A stretch of DNA of 64,000 nt from Podocnemis expansa (Eukaryota; Chordata; Testudines; Podocnemididae). How positions within the stretch are numbered: position 1 is the first letter of the stretch; each line of letters starts with the position of its first letter. Positions 1 through 9,755 of the stretch are shown in pieces. The notes beneath the pieces are model-generated. The model was not told the DNA's origin and did no database searches. It saw nothing but the letters and a program-made list of their open reading frames with translations. The stretch covers positions 8,491,764 to 8,555,763 of the forward strand of contig ML682008.1 in the NCBI GenBank assembly GCA_007922195.1, read 5' to 3'. The translations under genes and the position numbers were made by a program.

Positions 1-2
1 GG

Positions 3-689
3 GTTCCCCGAAGTCATCTACTACAGGAGAGACCCAAGAAAGAAAGCAACAGAACACCACTAGTCACCACATACAATCCTCAAGTCAGACCTCTGCAAAA
101 GATCATTAAGGACCTACAACCTCTTCTAAAAGATGATCCCTCTCTCTCTCAAGCATTAGGAGACAGACCACTCCTTGCCTATAGGCAGCCCCCTAATCTT
201 AAACAGATACTCACCAGCAACTACAGATCTAACAACAAGAACATTGAAGCAGGCACACACCCTTGCAAAAAACCACGCTGCCAAGTCTGCCCACATATCT
301 ACACAACAGACACCATCATAGGTCCTAATCAAGCCTGCTACTCCATCAAAGGCTTATTTACCTGCTCATCTACTAATGTGGTCTATGCCATCATGTGCAA
401 GAAATGCCCCAACACCTTATATATTGGACAAACAGGACCATCGCTCCGAAAGAGACTGAATGAGCACAGAGCTGATATCAGAAATCAAAGAACAAAGAAA
501 CCAGTTGCTGAGCACTTCCATCTTCCTAATCACTCGATGATGGATTTGTTAACGACTGTCGTTAGAGATGTACCTGGGACATCAAGACTCCAAAGAGAAA
601 CAGCTGAACTCGAATTAATATGCAAGCTAAATTCTGTGAAAGCAGGACTCAATCGAGATTATGGGTTCTTTTCACATTACAAAGGGTAA
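3..689 (+). CDS. PLE polyprotein C-terminus: zinc-knuckle-like motif plus GIY-YIG endonuclease (partial, 5' end outside window)
   Basis: The frame is open from base 3 to the TAA at 687-689, giving 228 visible residues with no stop or frameshift. A Met-initiated reading would start only at 378, but the homologous sequence continues upstream, so this is the C-terminus of a longer reverse transcriptase-endonuclease protein. Residues 88-98 form a C-x4-C-x2-C-x-H cluster of the kind found just before the endonuclease in PLEs. Residues 127-142 carry the VYAI and LYIGQTG strands of the GIY-YIG fold, followed by the conserved Arg/His segment LRKRLNEHR (148-156), a second His in EHFHLPNH, and a late Glu in ELICKLNS followed by GLN. 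In PLEs this domain is thought to nick the target and prime reverse transcription. A complete domain in a mostly decayed repeat landscape suggests a fairly young copy. Confidence 0.85.
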   Translation, partial: VPRSHLLQERPKKESNRTPLVTTYNPQVRPLQKIIKDLQPLLKDDPSLSQALGDRPLLAYRQPPNLKQILTSNYRSNNKNIEAGTHPCKKPRCQVCPHIYTTDTIIGPNQACYSIKGLFTCSSTNVVYAIMCKKCPNTLYIGQTGPSLRKRLNEHRADIRNQRTKKPVAEHFHLPNHSMMDLLTTVVRDVPGTSRLQRETAELELICKLNSVKAGLNRDYGFFSHYKG

Positions 690-821
690 TTTGACTTCAG
701 GCTTCCCATTCTTTAAGCCTGTAAACTGCTCTGATTTGCTGTTACTTTATGACCTGATCCTATGTTTTACACCCCCTTGCATTTAGTTTCATTCCTTTCT
801 GTAAGTTCACCCATCTTCAAA

Positions 822-862
822 GCATCTGAGGAAGTGGGATCTTCTCCCACGAAAGCTCATGC
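822..862 (+). ncRNA. Hammerhead ribozyme-like motif in PLE 3' region (best-preserved copy)
   Basis: Read 5' to 3': GCAT (822-825), CTGAGGA (826-832), an extra A (833), GTGGG (834-838), a 7-nt loop, CCCAC (846-850), GAAA (851-854), GCTC (855-858) and ATGC (859-862). This gives a stem I of GCAU/AUGC, the CUGANGA and GAAA boxes, a perfect 5-bp stem II, and U857-C858 as the UH cleavage dinucleotide. Stem III would be only AGCU, which is self-complementary and would form in a dimer. Hammerheads with minimal stem III are documented in PLEs. An extra A after the CUGANGA box is known from one viroid hammerhead. Activity is inferred, not shown. Confidence 0.6.
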
Positions 863-909
863 AAAAAATAAATCTGTTAGTCTTAAAGTGCCACACAACT
901 GCTTGTTGT

Positions 910-3540
910 TTTTTTACTTCAACATCCTGAGACATCAGTGGCTTTCTAGTACTGCAGTATCTAACCATGTGGATTTCACATACTTGTCATGAGTAAAACT
1001 TTTTTTCTTTCTTTTATTGAATGGTGTGTTTAATGGTTTCATGTTGTATCTTCCTGTTGGTGACAAAAAGAAAAAAAAAAGAGTTGACTTTTGAAAGAAT
1101 TGTTGAGATGCTTCAATGGATCCAAGATAGGAAAAACTGGATGAAAATATCTTTCTTTTAACTTTATATCTATCATTCTTTTATTAATTTCTTTTGTATA
1201 TTTATTAAAATATCTTTATTTTTTCATCTTTCTTTCTGGCCTTAAGACGAGTGTTTTTGCTTTGCTCCAATATGCAAGGAATGCATAAAAAATTGTCAGC
1301 TTTCATCATTAAGGTATATGACAATTAACAGTGACCCATTGGTGTCTTTTAGTTTTCTGTCAGTAGCAAGCCTCTGACTTACTTGATTCCTATGCTACAG
1401 GTTTTGCTTATTGAATTTCTTGAAGCTTCTGTTTTTCATTTTAATTAATAATTTTTAAGGTAGCCGGACTGAGTTATTATGTACTTAAATAAGAAAAATA
1501 CTAACATATGATTAAGCATAAAACAAAGTAACACAGCAGTTCCCTAATTTTAGCATTGTAACAGAGTCTAATTACCAGTAACAAGGTTTTTTTTAAATAG
1601 ATAGTCTATTGCTGCCTTATACAATTATTACAAAATAAAAATCCACTTACCAATAAGGAACTCCGATGCCTCTTATGGACTCTGATATCTCAGTGTTGCC
1701 AATTCAAATAGCAGCCAACTAAATCTGATGATCAGAATTGTTACAAAGACACAGTGTCACAATGTACAGTGCAGCCATGCAATTAGTGACCACACAGATG
1801 TTCAGTGCCACATGTGAACTGTTTGTTTCTTAGGTTCCCGCCAATTCCCATTGATTTAAATGGGTGTCTTCCATTGTATTTAATGTGGAATTAGCTTAGG
1901 CCTTTGATGGACAAGCTTCCACATCAAAAAAACTATTGCCAATGGACACGCTTTGTCGTAGTCTCAACAGGCCAATGACTGAATGAGCTGTGGAGAATGA
2001 AGTAATCTCTCACTTCGAGAGGTGATAATTGCTTGCACTACCTGTGATTCACTTGTTTGTTACCCATTTTGACCCTGGTCCTCTAACTGCCTTTGTTCAG
2101 AGGACCCCCATGCCTAATCTGAGTTCCCTGTTTAAGTCATGCAGCTCCTCACAAGTGCAGAGTTCTGCTGGCATGGGAGCACTGGCAGAACCGTGGCCTT
2201 GGTGAGGAAGCAGCAGCACTTTTCCTGCATACTGTGTGCATGCAGCATCTCAGACGCTGCAGAGATGGGTGCCAATGCTCCATCTGTTGCAGGGTAACTA
2301 ATGTTGAAACTTCAGTACCAGCTCTGTTCCTATTTAGATCATATTTCTAAACAGACTGTGCTCCAACTTTCCTGATCTCTTTAGGAGAGCTGTTTTGGAA
2401 GAGAAAGGAGTTCAGAATAATAAAAAAAAAAGTATCTGAACTCGTGACAAGTTTAGCTGTTTTGCTGTTCTGTGCTGGATCACTTATTAGAGCCATACAA
2501 CTTGTAAAAAATTGAATCAAAAGTGATAATGTGCATGGTGTCTGATGTGATTTGAACCAGGACTCCACCTTCAGATTCTTACTCTCAGGATTAGACCCTG
2601 CTCCACAAAGTAGTCCCACTGAAATCAACAGGCAGAAGTCTGAACATCTGCAATTCTCATTGACAACAGGCACTCTGCAACAATCATGATTTGAGTGTGA
2701 AAATGAGGATTTGATGGCATGTGAATAAGAGTTAGCAGGACCAAAAATCAGGAGATGAAGAACTACATTTATCTCTAAACTACACTAAAGTAAGAGAGTT
2801 ATAATCAGTAAATTCAGATACTCGTTTTTAAATGACTCTGCTCCACTTCCAGGCAGGTCCATCCAAATCTTCTGTACAGGTGTTCACCCTATTGCTCAGT
2901 CCATCATACATTTAATCATATAGCTAAGGATAAGCAGGGAACTTGAATTTGCTGAGTTGCCATTTGACCTTCATAAATATAAATAGAAAATTTATGCTTA
3001 TCTTGCCTAGTAGCTCATTGGCCAGAATATTTTGTGTTATTGCACCTGCCTCTCTGACGGATCCTAAACTTCACATTTCCAGATAGCTTATTTGGCTACA
3101 TTATATATCACCATGCTTTCATAGCTCTATTAAAATGTGTATTTAAGCTGACCTGGGAAATTATGCTGCATCAGTTATAGAGATGCTTCTGTCACTGGCT
3201 GCATTACCCCATGTATATCATTTAATAAAGACAATATATGAAGACCTACATACATATTTCTCTAATAGCAACACTAAGGAAGAAGAGAGGTCTGTTTTTC
3301 TCCCCCCCCCCTTGGATTTCTGTTAAAAAACAAACAAACAAATATAGATAAAATAAGCACGTATTGTTTATAGTTTCATTTTGCAACCTGCTTTATTTAT
3401 TATGATTATTATTGTTTCAAATAAACATGATGTAGGAAAGATTAATGAATCTCCTAATTTGTTTATTCTACTCAGGGTAGGTGGAAGATAAAGATATATT
3501 TGAATAGAACATCTGCAGATTAATTAAAAATAGTGAATGT
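910..3540. other. AT-rich DNA without recognisable gene
   Basis: I see no coding exon and no complete repeat. Short pieces near 1850-1870 and 2612-2630 resemble the common reptile CCCATTGA-TTCAATGGG palindromic repeat but are too short to classify. Homopolymer runs occur at about 1066-1080 and 3302-3311. Confidence 0.5.
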
Positions 3541-3546
3541 GGAATT

Positions 3547-3630
3547 TGTGAAGGGCCTAATCCAAAACCCAGTTAAGACACTGGGAGCTTTCAAAGTCAT
3601 TCCATTGGGCTTTGGATCAGGCCTCAAGCC
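3547..3630. repeat. Imperfect inverted repeat (hairpin-type dispersed repeat)
   Basis: The arm AGGGCCTAATCCAAAACCCA (about 3552-3571) is nearly the reverse complement of TGGGCTTTGGATCAGGCCT (about 3607-3625), with about 35 bases between. This fold-back with a GGCCTGATCCAAA outer arm is a common dispersed repeat type in amniote genomes. No target-site duplication was identified. Confidence 0.5.
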
Positions 3631-3639
3631 GTTCCTAGA

Positions 3640-4700
3640 GCCACTTGTAGTGTTCCTACCATTGCTGAAAACTATGTGTATTATTATGAAAAAATAATGT
3701 GATAAAATAAATGTCTTCAAAGACTAGCCTGCTTCACATAATGTAATAGTCAAGGTAAGTTAAACTGAATATCAATATCAATCATTATCTTAAAAAAATA
3801 CTTAACTAAAATGGCTGTTTTTCCTCTTCTGCAGTCACCATCGAGTATTCTATGACACAATGTCTGAAGGGAGATGGTTTGATGGTGGTGCTCTTTCTGT
3901 TTACAAAGAGCAGGCTTGGCAGGAGGCAGACAGTATGCCATCATGCATTAGCCCTGCTGTGATCACTTCCTGTTCATTACTTAAATATGGGTAGGAGCTA
4001 AGAGTAGACCTCTTAAGTTGTATGGAAGTCTGGAGTCTTCAAAAGCAAATCATCATAGAAAATTTAATCCCATCCCACCTTACAGGCACCTCGCCAGTAC
4101 CCATCCCTGTCACCACTGCAATTGGGAACTGGAGGCCTCTTCTTCTAGTGTCTTTGGAGAGTGCCAATTGACTTCTTTCTCTGTTTTGTATTAGCTGTCT
4201 GGATAGGGATATTGCAAGCTGGGGCTATAGAAGAAAATAGTGCCCCTAGGGCTCAACACACAGCTACAATCATGCAAAACAATGGTGGGCACTGTCTGCC
4301 CTTGCTTGTTAATAAGCTTCAGCAAGAGAGTGAGGGTGTCCCCCTTTGCTGCTTTTAGAAGGGCTGGTGGTTTCCAGGCCCCTCACCCCAAGAAGATAGG
4401 GGACTAAGGAAGGTAGTAGCATTTTCTGGAAGTGATCCCCAAAGGTACACTCTAGAGGCCCAGTCACCTCGTAATTCCCAAACTGGAAGTCAGCTGCTTC
4501 AAGAAGCATGTCACACCATCTTACTCACACCCAACATCCTGGAAGTATCTATGGTAGTTGTGGGATCCCTTGGGCATCAGCGACCATGGAGGTGCCTGCA
4601 CTGTGCAGACATAATCCAGGCAGGGTCCTTGGAGCTCTTTTAGGTCTGCGCAAATATGCATTATTATCTGAAATGACCAACTCACTCTGATTTTAGATTA
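3640..4700. other. No recognisable gene or repeat
   Basis: Mixed-composition sequence. Several short open frames overlap on both strands, which is expected by chance here. I recognise nothing. Confidence 0.4.
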
Positions 4701-4710
4701 AGTGTTTTAG

Positions 4711-4978
4711 GTGTTTGGTTTTCAATCATTCCAGATTGTACCTCCAGCTGTGGGGCTGGAGCATGTAACACTGCTTCACAGGGATCCTCTGGCATGGGAC
4801 CTGAGCCAATTGTCTGCTAGCCATAGCCTGTCACTGGCCCTGCACTTGCAACCCCCACTAAACCTGGCCTGTGCCCTGCAGGGGATCATCACACCCAGGC
4901 TGAGAAACACTGATGTAGATGAGTTGAGTACTCCCAGAAGACTTTTGCATACCTCCAGGAGGCTGAGAACCACTGCTC
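4711..4978. mobile_element. hAT-type element remnant(s), right termini only
   Basis: Two copies of a hAT-like right terminus are present: GCTGAGAAACACTG ending near 4914 and GCTGAGAACCACTG ending near 4978. The terminus CAGTGGTTCTCA recurs at better-defined hAT-type elements in this window. A weak left-end candidate (GTGTTTGGTTTTCAA) lies near 4711, but I find no matching 8-bp target-site duplication. The boundaries are therefore tentative. Confidence 0.35.
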
Positions 4979-5009
4979 TATGTTGTAGTCGAGTGGTCCA
5001 CATAGCTCT

Positions 5010-6728
5010 AGCATAAATGCATGTGGATATTCCAAAGATTTATGCAAGAACTCTGCTATCCTTTCACCATTAAAAGTGGTTATTTCAGGACTGCTCAGGG
5101 CTGAAGTATGTTGCCTGGGCAATAGGGGGAAACATTTGCTATCCACCCAAGCACATACCCAAGGGAGTAAGGTGGGATTGTATTTGGGTAGCCATCCTGC
5201 CACTGCAACCAAACCACTATTTTCAAGGGGGTAGTTTGAGAGAGCTAGTTTGTATATGTCCATGCTCTAGAAATTACAGCTCTCAGTTCCTGGGTTAGTC
5301 ATGCCCACTGCTGAAGAGAGCTCCGGAGGCAATAGTGTCGAGAGCAGTGAAGAGGAAGCATGCGTGTTTGCCAGGCCATTCCAGTGCCTTGTCAATGGTA
5401 TCAGCATCACCTTGTGATCCTCACTGAATCGAAAACACATCTAAAAACAAAAATAGGCAAATTACTGTAGAAAAAATATGCTTGGAAGGTGTCTGAACAT
5501 TTACTTTCATTAGCAACTGTTCTCTAGTCTAAGCACGCTGAATAGTAATGTGAAAACTTACCGATCCGCATTAGCACCTTCAGTTAGGATAATTGCAGGT
5601 ATTTGGGTTTAACGGAGCATTTATTAATTAACAAAAAATGAATGTGATTATTGATCCTGGCTTTTGCACTGTTTGCCTAAGTATACTGATGCTAAATGAG
5701 TAAATGCTGAAATGTAAATGAAAATTTAAGTCCACTTTCCCTTGATTCTAATTTATTTCTTCATTATTTTATCACAAGTATGGCCATAATTCTCAGGCTT
5801 AGAAGCCACTGACATCCATAGGAGACAAACACCTTTCAAAACGCAATTCACTTTAATATAACATGCTTTTATAGAAATTTAGGTTTCTAAGTTTGGAAAT
5901 GTAGGTCTGTATTTATATACAAGCCAAGCTATTGCTACATACTGATAAAATCTTGATGATGCTATCACTTCACCCCGACTTCAAATTAAATTGTAGATGT
6001 TCAACACTTCTAAATGTAAGGCCCAAGATGTCTTGATTTGACAGCCAGATACTGAAGCACCTGAAATTAATACCACTTTTGAAAATGTTAGCTCTAATTG
6101 ATACTGAGTAAATATACCTTCACTGTGGAATCATTTAGGTTAATGAGTTATACACATATTTAGATCCTGATCCTGCAAACATTTCTGTAAACAAATAGTT
6201 CTGTGAAGATTACGCTCACGTGTGCAATTAATCATGCATATAAATTCAACCAGTGAGGCTTCAACCAGTAAGTCAGCAATAAAATGGAAATGAGTGCCAT
6301 CTGCTGCAAGCCTGGACAAAGCCTGAGAAGTGCAATTTTTTTTTCAGCATTAGATTGCTTTAAAAGGTAATAATTCATATTTGCAAATGATTAAATGCAG
6401 TTGATACAAACATGTTTGCTCAGTAAATAATTCACTTGTTGTGTTTATCCTGTGTTAAACTGGATTAATGTTGCTTGTCAAGAAGATTGAAATGGGTTCA
6501 AGTCTTTTCTGTGCTTTGGTTAAAAACATAACTACACGTTTTTAAGAATAAGAGAAAAAGATAGTGAGGAAGGTAGCAGTGGAACAGTTACTCTGCTTAA
6601 GTAAATTGACATGGAGCCATTGACGAACAGTTTACACTGCTTGGTGGCTTGCCCCAATGCACTTTGTGACAGTGTCAAACTGCATGGGTATAGGAGAGTG
6701 GAGGAAGGGGTATGTATTAGCCACAGGA
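5010..6728. other. Unique AT-rich sequence; no gene recognised
   Basis: No exon, RNA gene or full repeat is visible. The part about 6180-6480 is AT-rich with many homeodomain-like TAAT/ATTA cores and low repeat character, so it is a weak candidate for a conserved noncoding element. Confidence 0.4.
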
Positions 6729-6965
6729 TTAGCAAACAGGGGCATCACTATGCTGGGGCCAGCAGGGAATGGGCCCTGGATCTCTGGCTAACCGCGCAGC
6801 TGGATGGGGCCTGATTTGGTGTCGGGCCACTTCTGGCAAGTGGTGCAGGCTCAGAGATGGCTCCTGCCACTTGTAAGAAGCTGCAGGAACTGTCCCCGGA
6901 GCAGGATTGGGGTCGTGTGGGAGGGCTAGTCCTGACTCCCCTCTAGTAACACCCCTATTAGTAAA
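6729..6965. mobile_element. Non-autonomous hAT-type DNA transposon with target-site duplication
   Basis: The element (6737-6957, 221 bp) starts CAGGGGCATCACTA and ends TAGTAACACCCCTA. The reverse complement of the end is TAGGGGTGTTACTA, so the 14-bp terminal inverted repeats differ at four positions, all transitions. It is flanked by TTAGCAAA (6729-6736) and TTAGTAAA (6958-6965), an 8-bp duplication with one change. Eight-bp duplications and CAGGG-type ends are hallmarks of hAT transposons. It carries no transposase. Confidence 0.75.
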
Positions 6966-7615
6966 TCCTTGTTCCCTGGGTTAAGTTAGCCAGGGTTAAT
7001 CCAGGGTAATTGGGGCACCTGTAACCAATTAAGGAACCTGCTGCACTGTTTAAAAGCCTCATTCTCAGGCACACAGGGCAGCTGAAGGGAGATCAGAGAG
7101 GAGTAGAGCTGCTAGAGGAGCATTTGGAAGGTTTGTTTTGCATTTTGCCGCAGCACCAAAAAAGGTGCAGGGCGGGGTTGGGGGAAGACCATACAAGCAA
7201 AGCTGTTAGGCCTGGCAGCCTGAAGGATGTCTTTGTTGCTCGAAGAACCAAGCCAGGGAGTGGAGGTGGAGCAACCACAACCCCAAACGAGGAAGGGAAC
7301 CTGGAGGGTGAGACTTCAGGCCAAGAGACTGTGGGACCTTCTCAATCCCAGTGGGTGGATCAGGAGCAGTGGGGTCACAGACTGGTGACCCAAGGAAAAT
7401 AGTAGCCCTCCCAGACTCAAGTTGGAGGCTGCTACTCAATAGGGTCCCTGGGTCAGGGCCTGGGGTAGAGGGTGGGATTGCCCCCCCTGGATTCCTTCCC
7501 ACCAGCCAACCACCACTCCCAGCCCATCAGGCAGGACAAATTGAGAGGAACCGACCAAGACCCAGGTCACAGGTTCAGAGCCCAAGACCCGCAGAGGCAG
7601 ACTAGACCTCATCTC
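6966..7615 (+). mobile_element. LTR-retroelement-like GC-rich block (solo LTR or leader fragment)
   Basis: This is a GC-rich island in AT-rich surroundings, with a TATA-like TTTAAAAG at 7049-7056 preceded by a CCAATT box. Downstream, GGGTCCCTGGGTCAG through GTAGAGGGTGGG (about 7440-7475) resembles a stretch of the block at 40540-41510 (GGGCCCTGGGTTAG, GTAGAGTGGAGGGG), so the two are probably related. The several short overlapping open frames look like chance products of low stop density. I cannot fix TG/CA ends or a target-site duplication, so the LTR assignment is inference. Confidence 0.4.
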
Positions 7616-8912
7616 ACCACAGTATATATGTATTTATTCATATGACAAAGAAATTCTCTCTATGTCTATGTATCTCTCTATTAGAGGTTTTGGGTTGTTT
7701 TTTTTTTTTTGAAAATCAGTATTTATTAAAGGAAAAACCTTCATGACTATGTTTCTCTTCTCCTGAAAATTAAAATGTGAAAATAGTGTAAAATTTGAAT
7801 AGAGAAATTTTAAATTTAACTAAAAATGAGTGAATTTTCCAGGGTTGGCGCTTTAGATGGTATCTACCTGTAGATGTGGACCAAAGCAACTTCCGGACTG
7901 AAATTTTGAAAAAGTGGAACATTTAAATTTTGAAATTAATCTTCTTTTCTAATTGATTATATATGATGTAAGAATAGGAGCAGTGATAATCCAGTTTCCA
8001 CAGAAGCCATCACAATGATGTCAAGACACTAATAAATTGACTGACATGGCCTTAACAATTACATCATGAACTGAAAAATTAAGAGACATTGCTGACCATA
8101 AACCTGATCTCCTCTGTCTGTAGTCTCTTATGTTACTCATATTCTTGCAGTTTCTCATTCTTCCATTGGATTTTATTTTTCTCTGATCTTCTGACAGACC
8201 ATGTTACCTAGCATGACGTGCAGTCAGAATAATTTGTACTGAGATGAGTTAATGGCATTGCATTATCTCCTTATGACAAATGTATTAGCATATGTCACCA
8301 CTTTACACTTTTAATTCAAGCCTTCACTTGCTTGGTGTATCATTCATTGGAAGAGAAAATCTACATAGTTTTATGTTTTCATTTCTTTACAAACGTTTTA
8401 TACATCTTTTTCAGGCTGAGAATATGTTTCTGTAAGAGAGTCATGTATACATTTTAAAGGTATTTTTAAATTTATGCTTTAAATTACTTTTAAATCTTTT
8501 CAACTTTGTTGAAAAGGCCTATAGTAAATTTCAAAAGTATTCAGTATTAGTTATATGCATGTGGACGGACACACACATACGCATGCACGTAAATTTCCAT
8601 TAGCCATGATTTCTTTCTATACTAAAATGAAACATCTATAAAACTATTCATCATTCGTCATCTGGATAATTATTTTATGGCACATTTTAGTTTTTAAAAT
8701 TAAATAAAGAGGGTAAAACTCTCACCCTATTCCAGTCCCTTTATGCTGGGTAAAAGTACTTGAGCACTTAAAGAGCCCTTAAAATATCTCTAAATCTGGC
8801 TGAGGATCCCTTTGCAGCTCCTGGAGTAGGCAGTATTGCCAGGCACAGGACTGAGGGCAGGAGGGATATGTCAGTGGTGGTGGTGTAGCATAGAAATGTG
8901 GGACTGGAACTC
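7616..8912. other. AT-rich unique sequence
   Basis: No gene or classified repeat is recognised. A T-run lies near 7699 and a short alternating ACACACATACGCATGCAC stretch near 8571-8588. Confidence 0.4.
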
Positions 8913-9256
8913 TGTGTCTACATTAGAAAACTTAGTACGGACTTGCTTAGTCTGAACTAAGCAGTGCCCAGTTAATTCAAACTATCCATGCTTTTTTTTT
9001 TTAGTTCAAACTACCTTTTTAGTTTGAAGTAAAAAAGCGTGGCTAGTTCGAACTACCACTTAATTTGAACTTATTTAGTTCAAACTAGCACGGCTAAGCG
9101 TTTAGTTCGAACTAACCATTCGAATGAAGCTTTGCTTTGCTTAGTTCAAACTAAAAGATTGTTTAGTTTGAACTAGGCAAAACCTAGTATAGACAGGGAT
9201 CAAATTAGTCTGGATTAAGCCTCCTTAATCCGGACTAATTTGCTAGTGTATACATA
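8913..9256. mobile_element. Palindrome-rich MITE-like element built from TAGTTYRAACTA units
   Basis: The ends form an imperfect terminal inverted repeat of about 30 bp: TGTGTCTACATTAGAAAAC on the left, and TATGTATACACTAGCAAAT as the reverse complement of the right end. The interior contains about ten variants of a 12-bp palindrome, TAGTTCGAACTA or TAGTTCAAACTA, on both sides of short spacers. The single strand can therefore fold into many alternative hairpins. No open frame or transposase is present and no clear target-site duplication fixes the superfamily. It abuts a CR1 copy on the right. Confidence 0.55.
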
Positions 9257-9755
9257 GCCGAAAGGCCCTTGATAGGTGATATAGTCCAGTACCCTACATG
9301 GAGAGAGGACTAAGTGTTATGTAAGCCATACCTGATCGGTGTTTGACTAACTGGTTCTGAAAACCTCCAGTGATGGAGATTCCACAACTTCTCAAGGTAA
9401 TTTATTCTAGTACTTGACTACCCTTGCATTTAGGAAGTTTCTTCTGATGTTTACCATAAATCCCCCTTGCACCTATTTAAGCATATTCCTTCTTGTCCTG
9501 TCTTCAGTGATTAAATAGAGTAATGTATCTCCCTCCATGCTTGACTATTATCATGTCACCCCTTCAACCTGCTTTTCTCCAGACTAACTAAACCCATTTT
9601 TTTCAGTCTTTCTTTGAAGGACATTCTTGCTAGATCTTAATCATTTTTGTTGCTCTCCTCTGATCTTTCTTCAATTTCTCCACATCTTTTTCAAAGTGGG
9701 GTTACCAGAACTGGACACAGAACTGTAATAACACTGAGCATGTAACATTTAAGAA
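9253..9755 (-). mobile_element. CR1 LINE 3' fragment
   Basis: On the minus strand this matches the 3' half of CR1. The + strand shows the familiar landmarks: AGTCCAGTACCCT (9284), AAAACCTCCAGTGATGGAGATTCCACAACTTCTCAAGG (9360-9397) and CCAGAACTGGACACAGAACT (9706-9725). The last lies within the reverse-transcriptase C-terminal coding region. Many substitutions and gaps indicate an old copy with no usable frame. Confidence 0.8.

Larger units (their letters stand above)
1..910 (+). mobile_element. Penelope-like element, 3' portion with GIY-YIG domain and 3' tail
   Basis: The left part carries an open frame ending in a GIY-YIG endonuclease domain. The right part (690-910) is an untranslated region that recurs elsewhere in the window as PLE tails. 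The tail holds the hammerhead-like fold at 822-862 and a segment (TAAATCTGTTAGTCTTAAAG, about 870-890) shared by the other copies. The element is cut on the left by the window edge. Its coding sequence aligns base by base with the decayed copy around 52560-52980. The right end is set where similarity to the other tails stops, after the GCCACACAACTGCTTGTTG stretch. Class is secure; the family (Neptune-like or another vertebrate PLE) is inferred. Confidence 0.9.
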
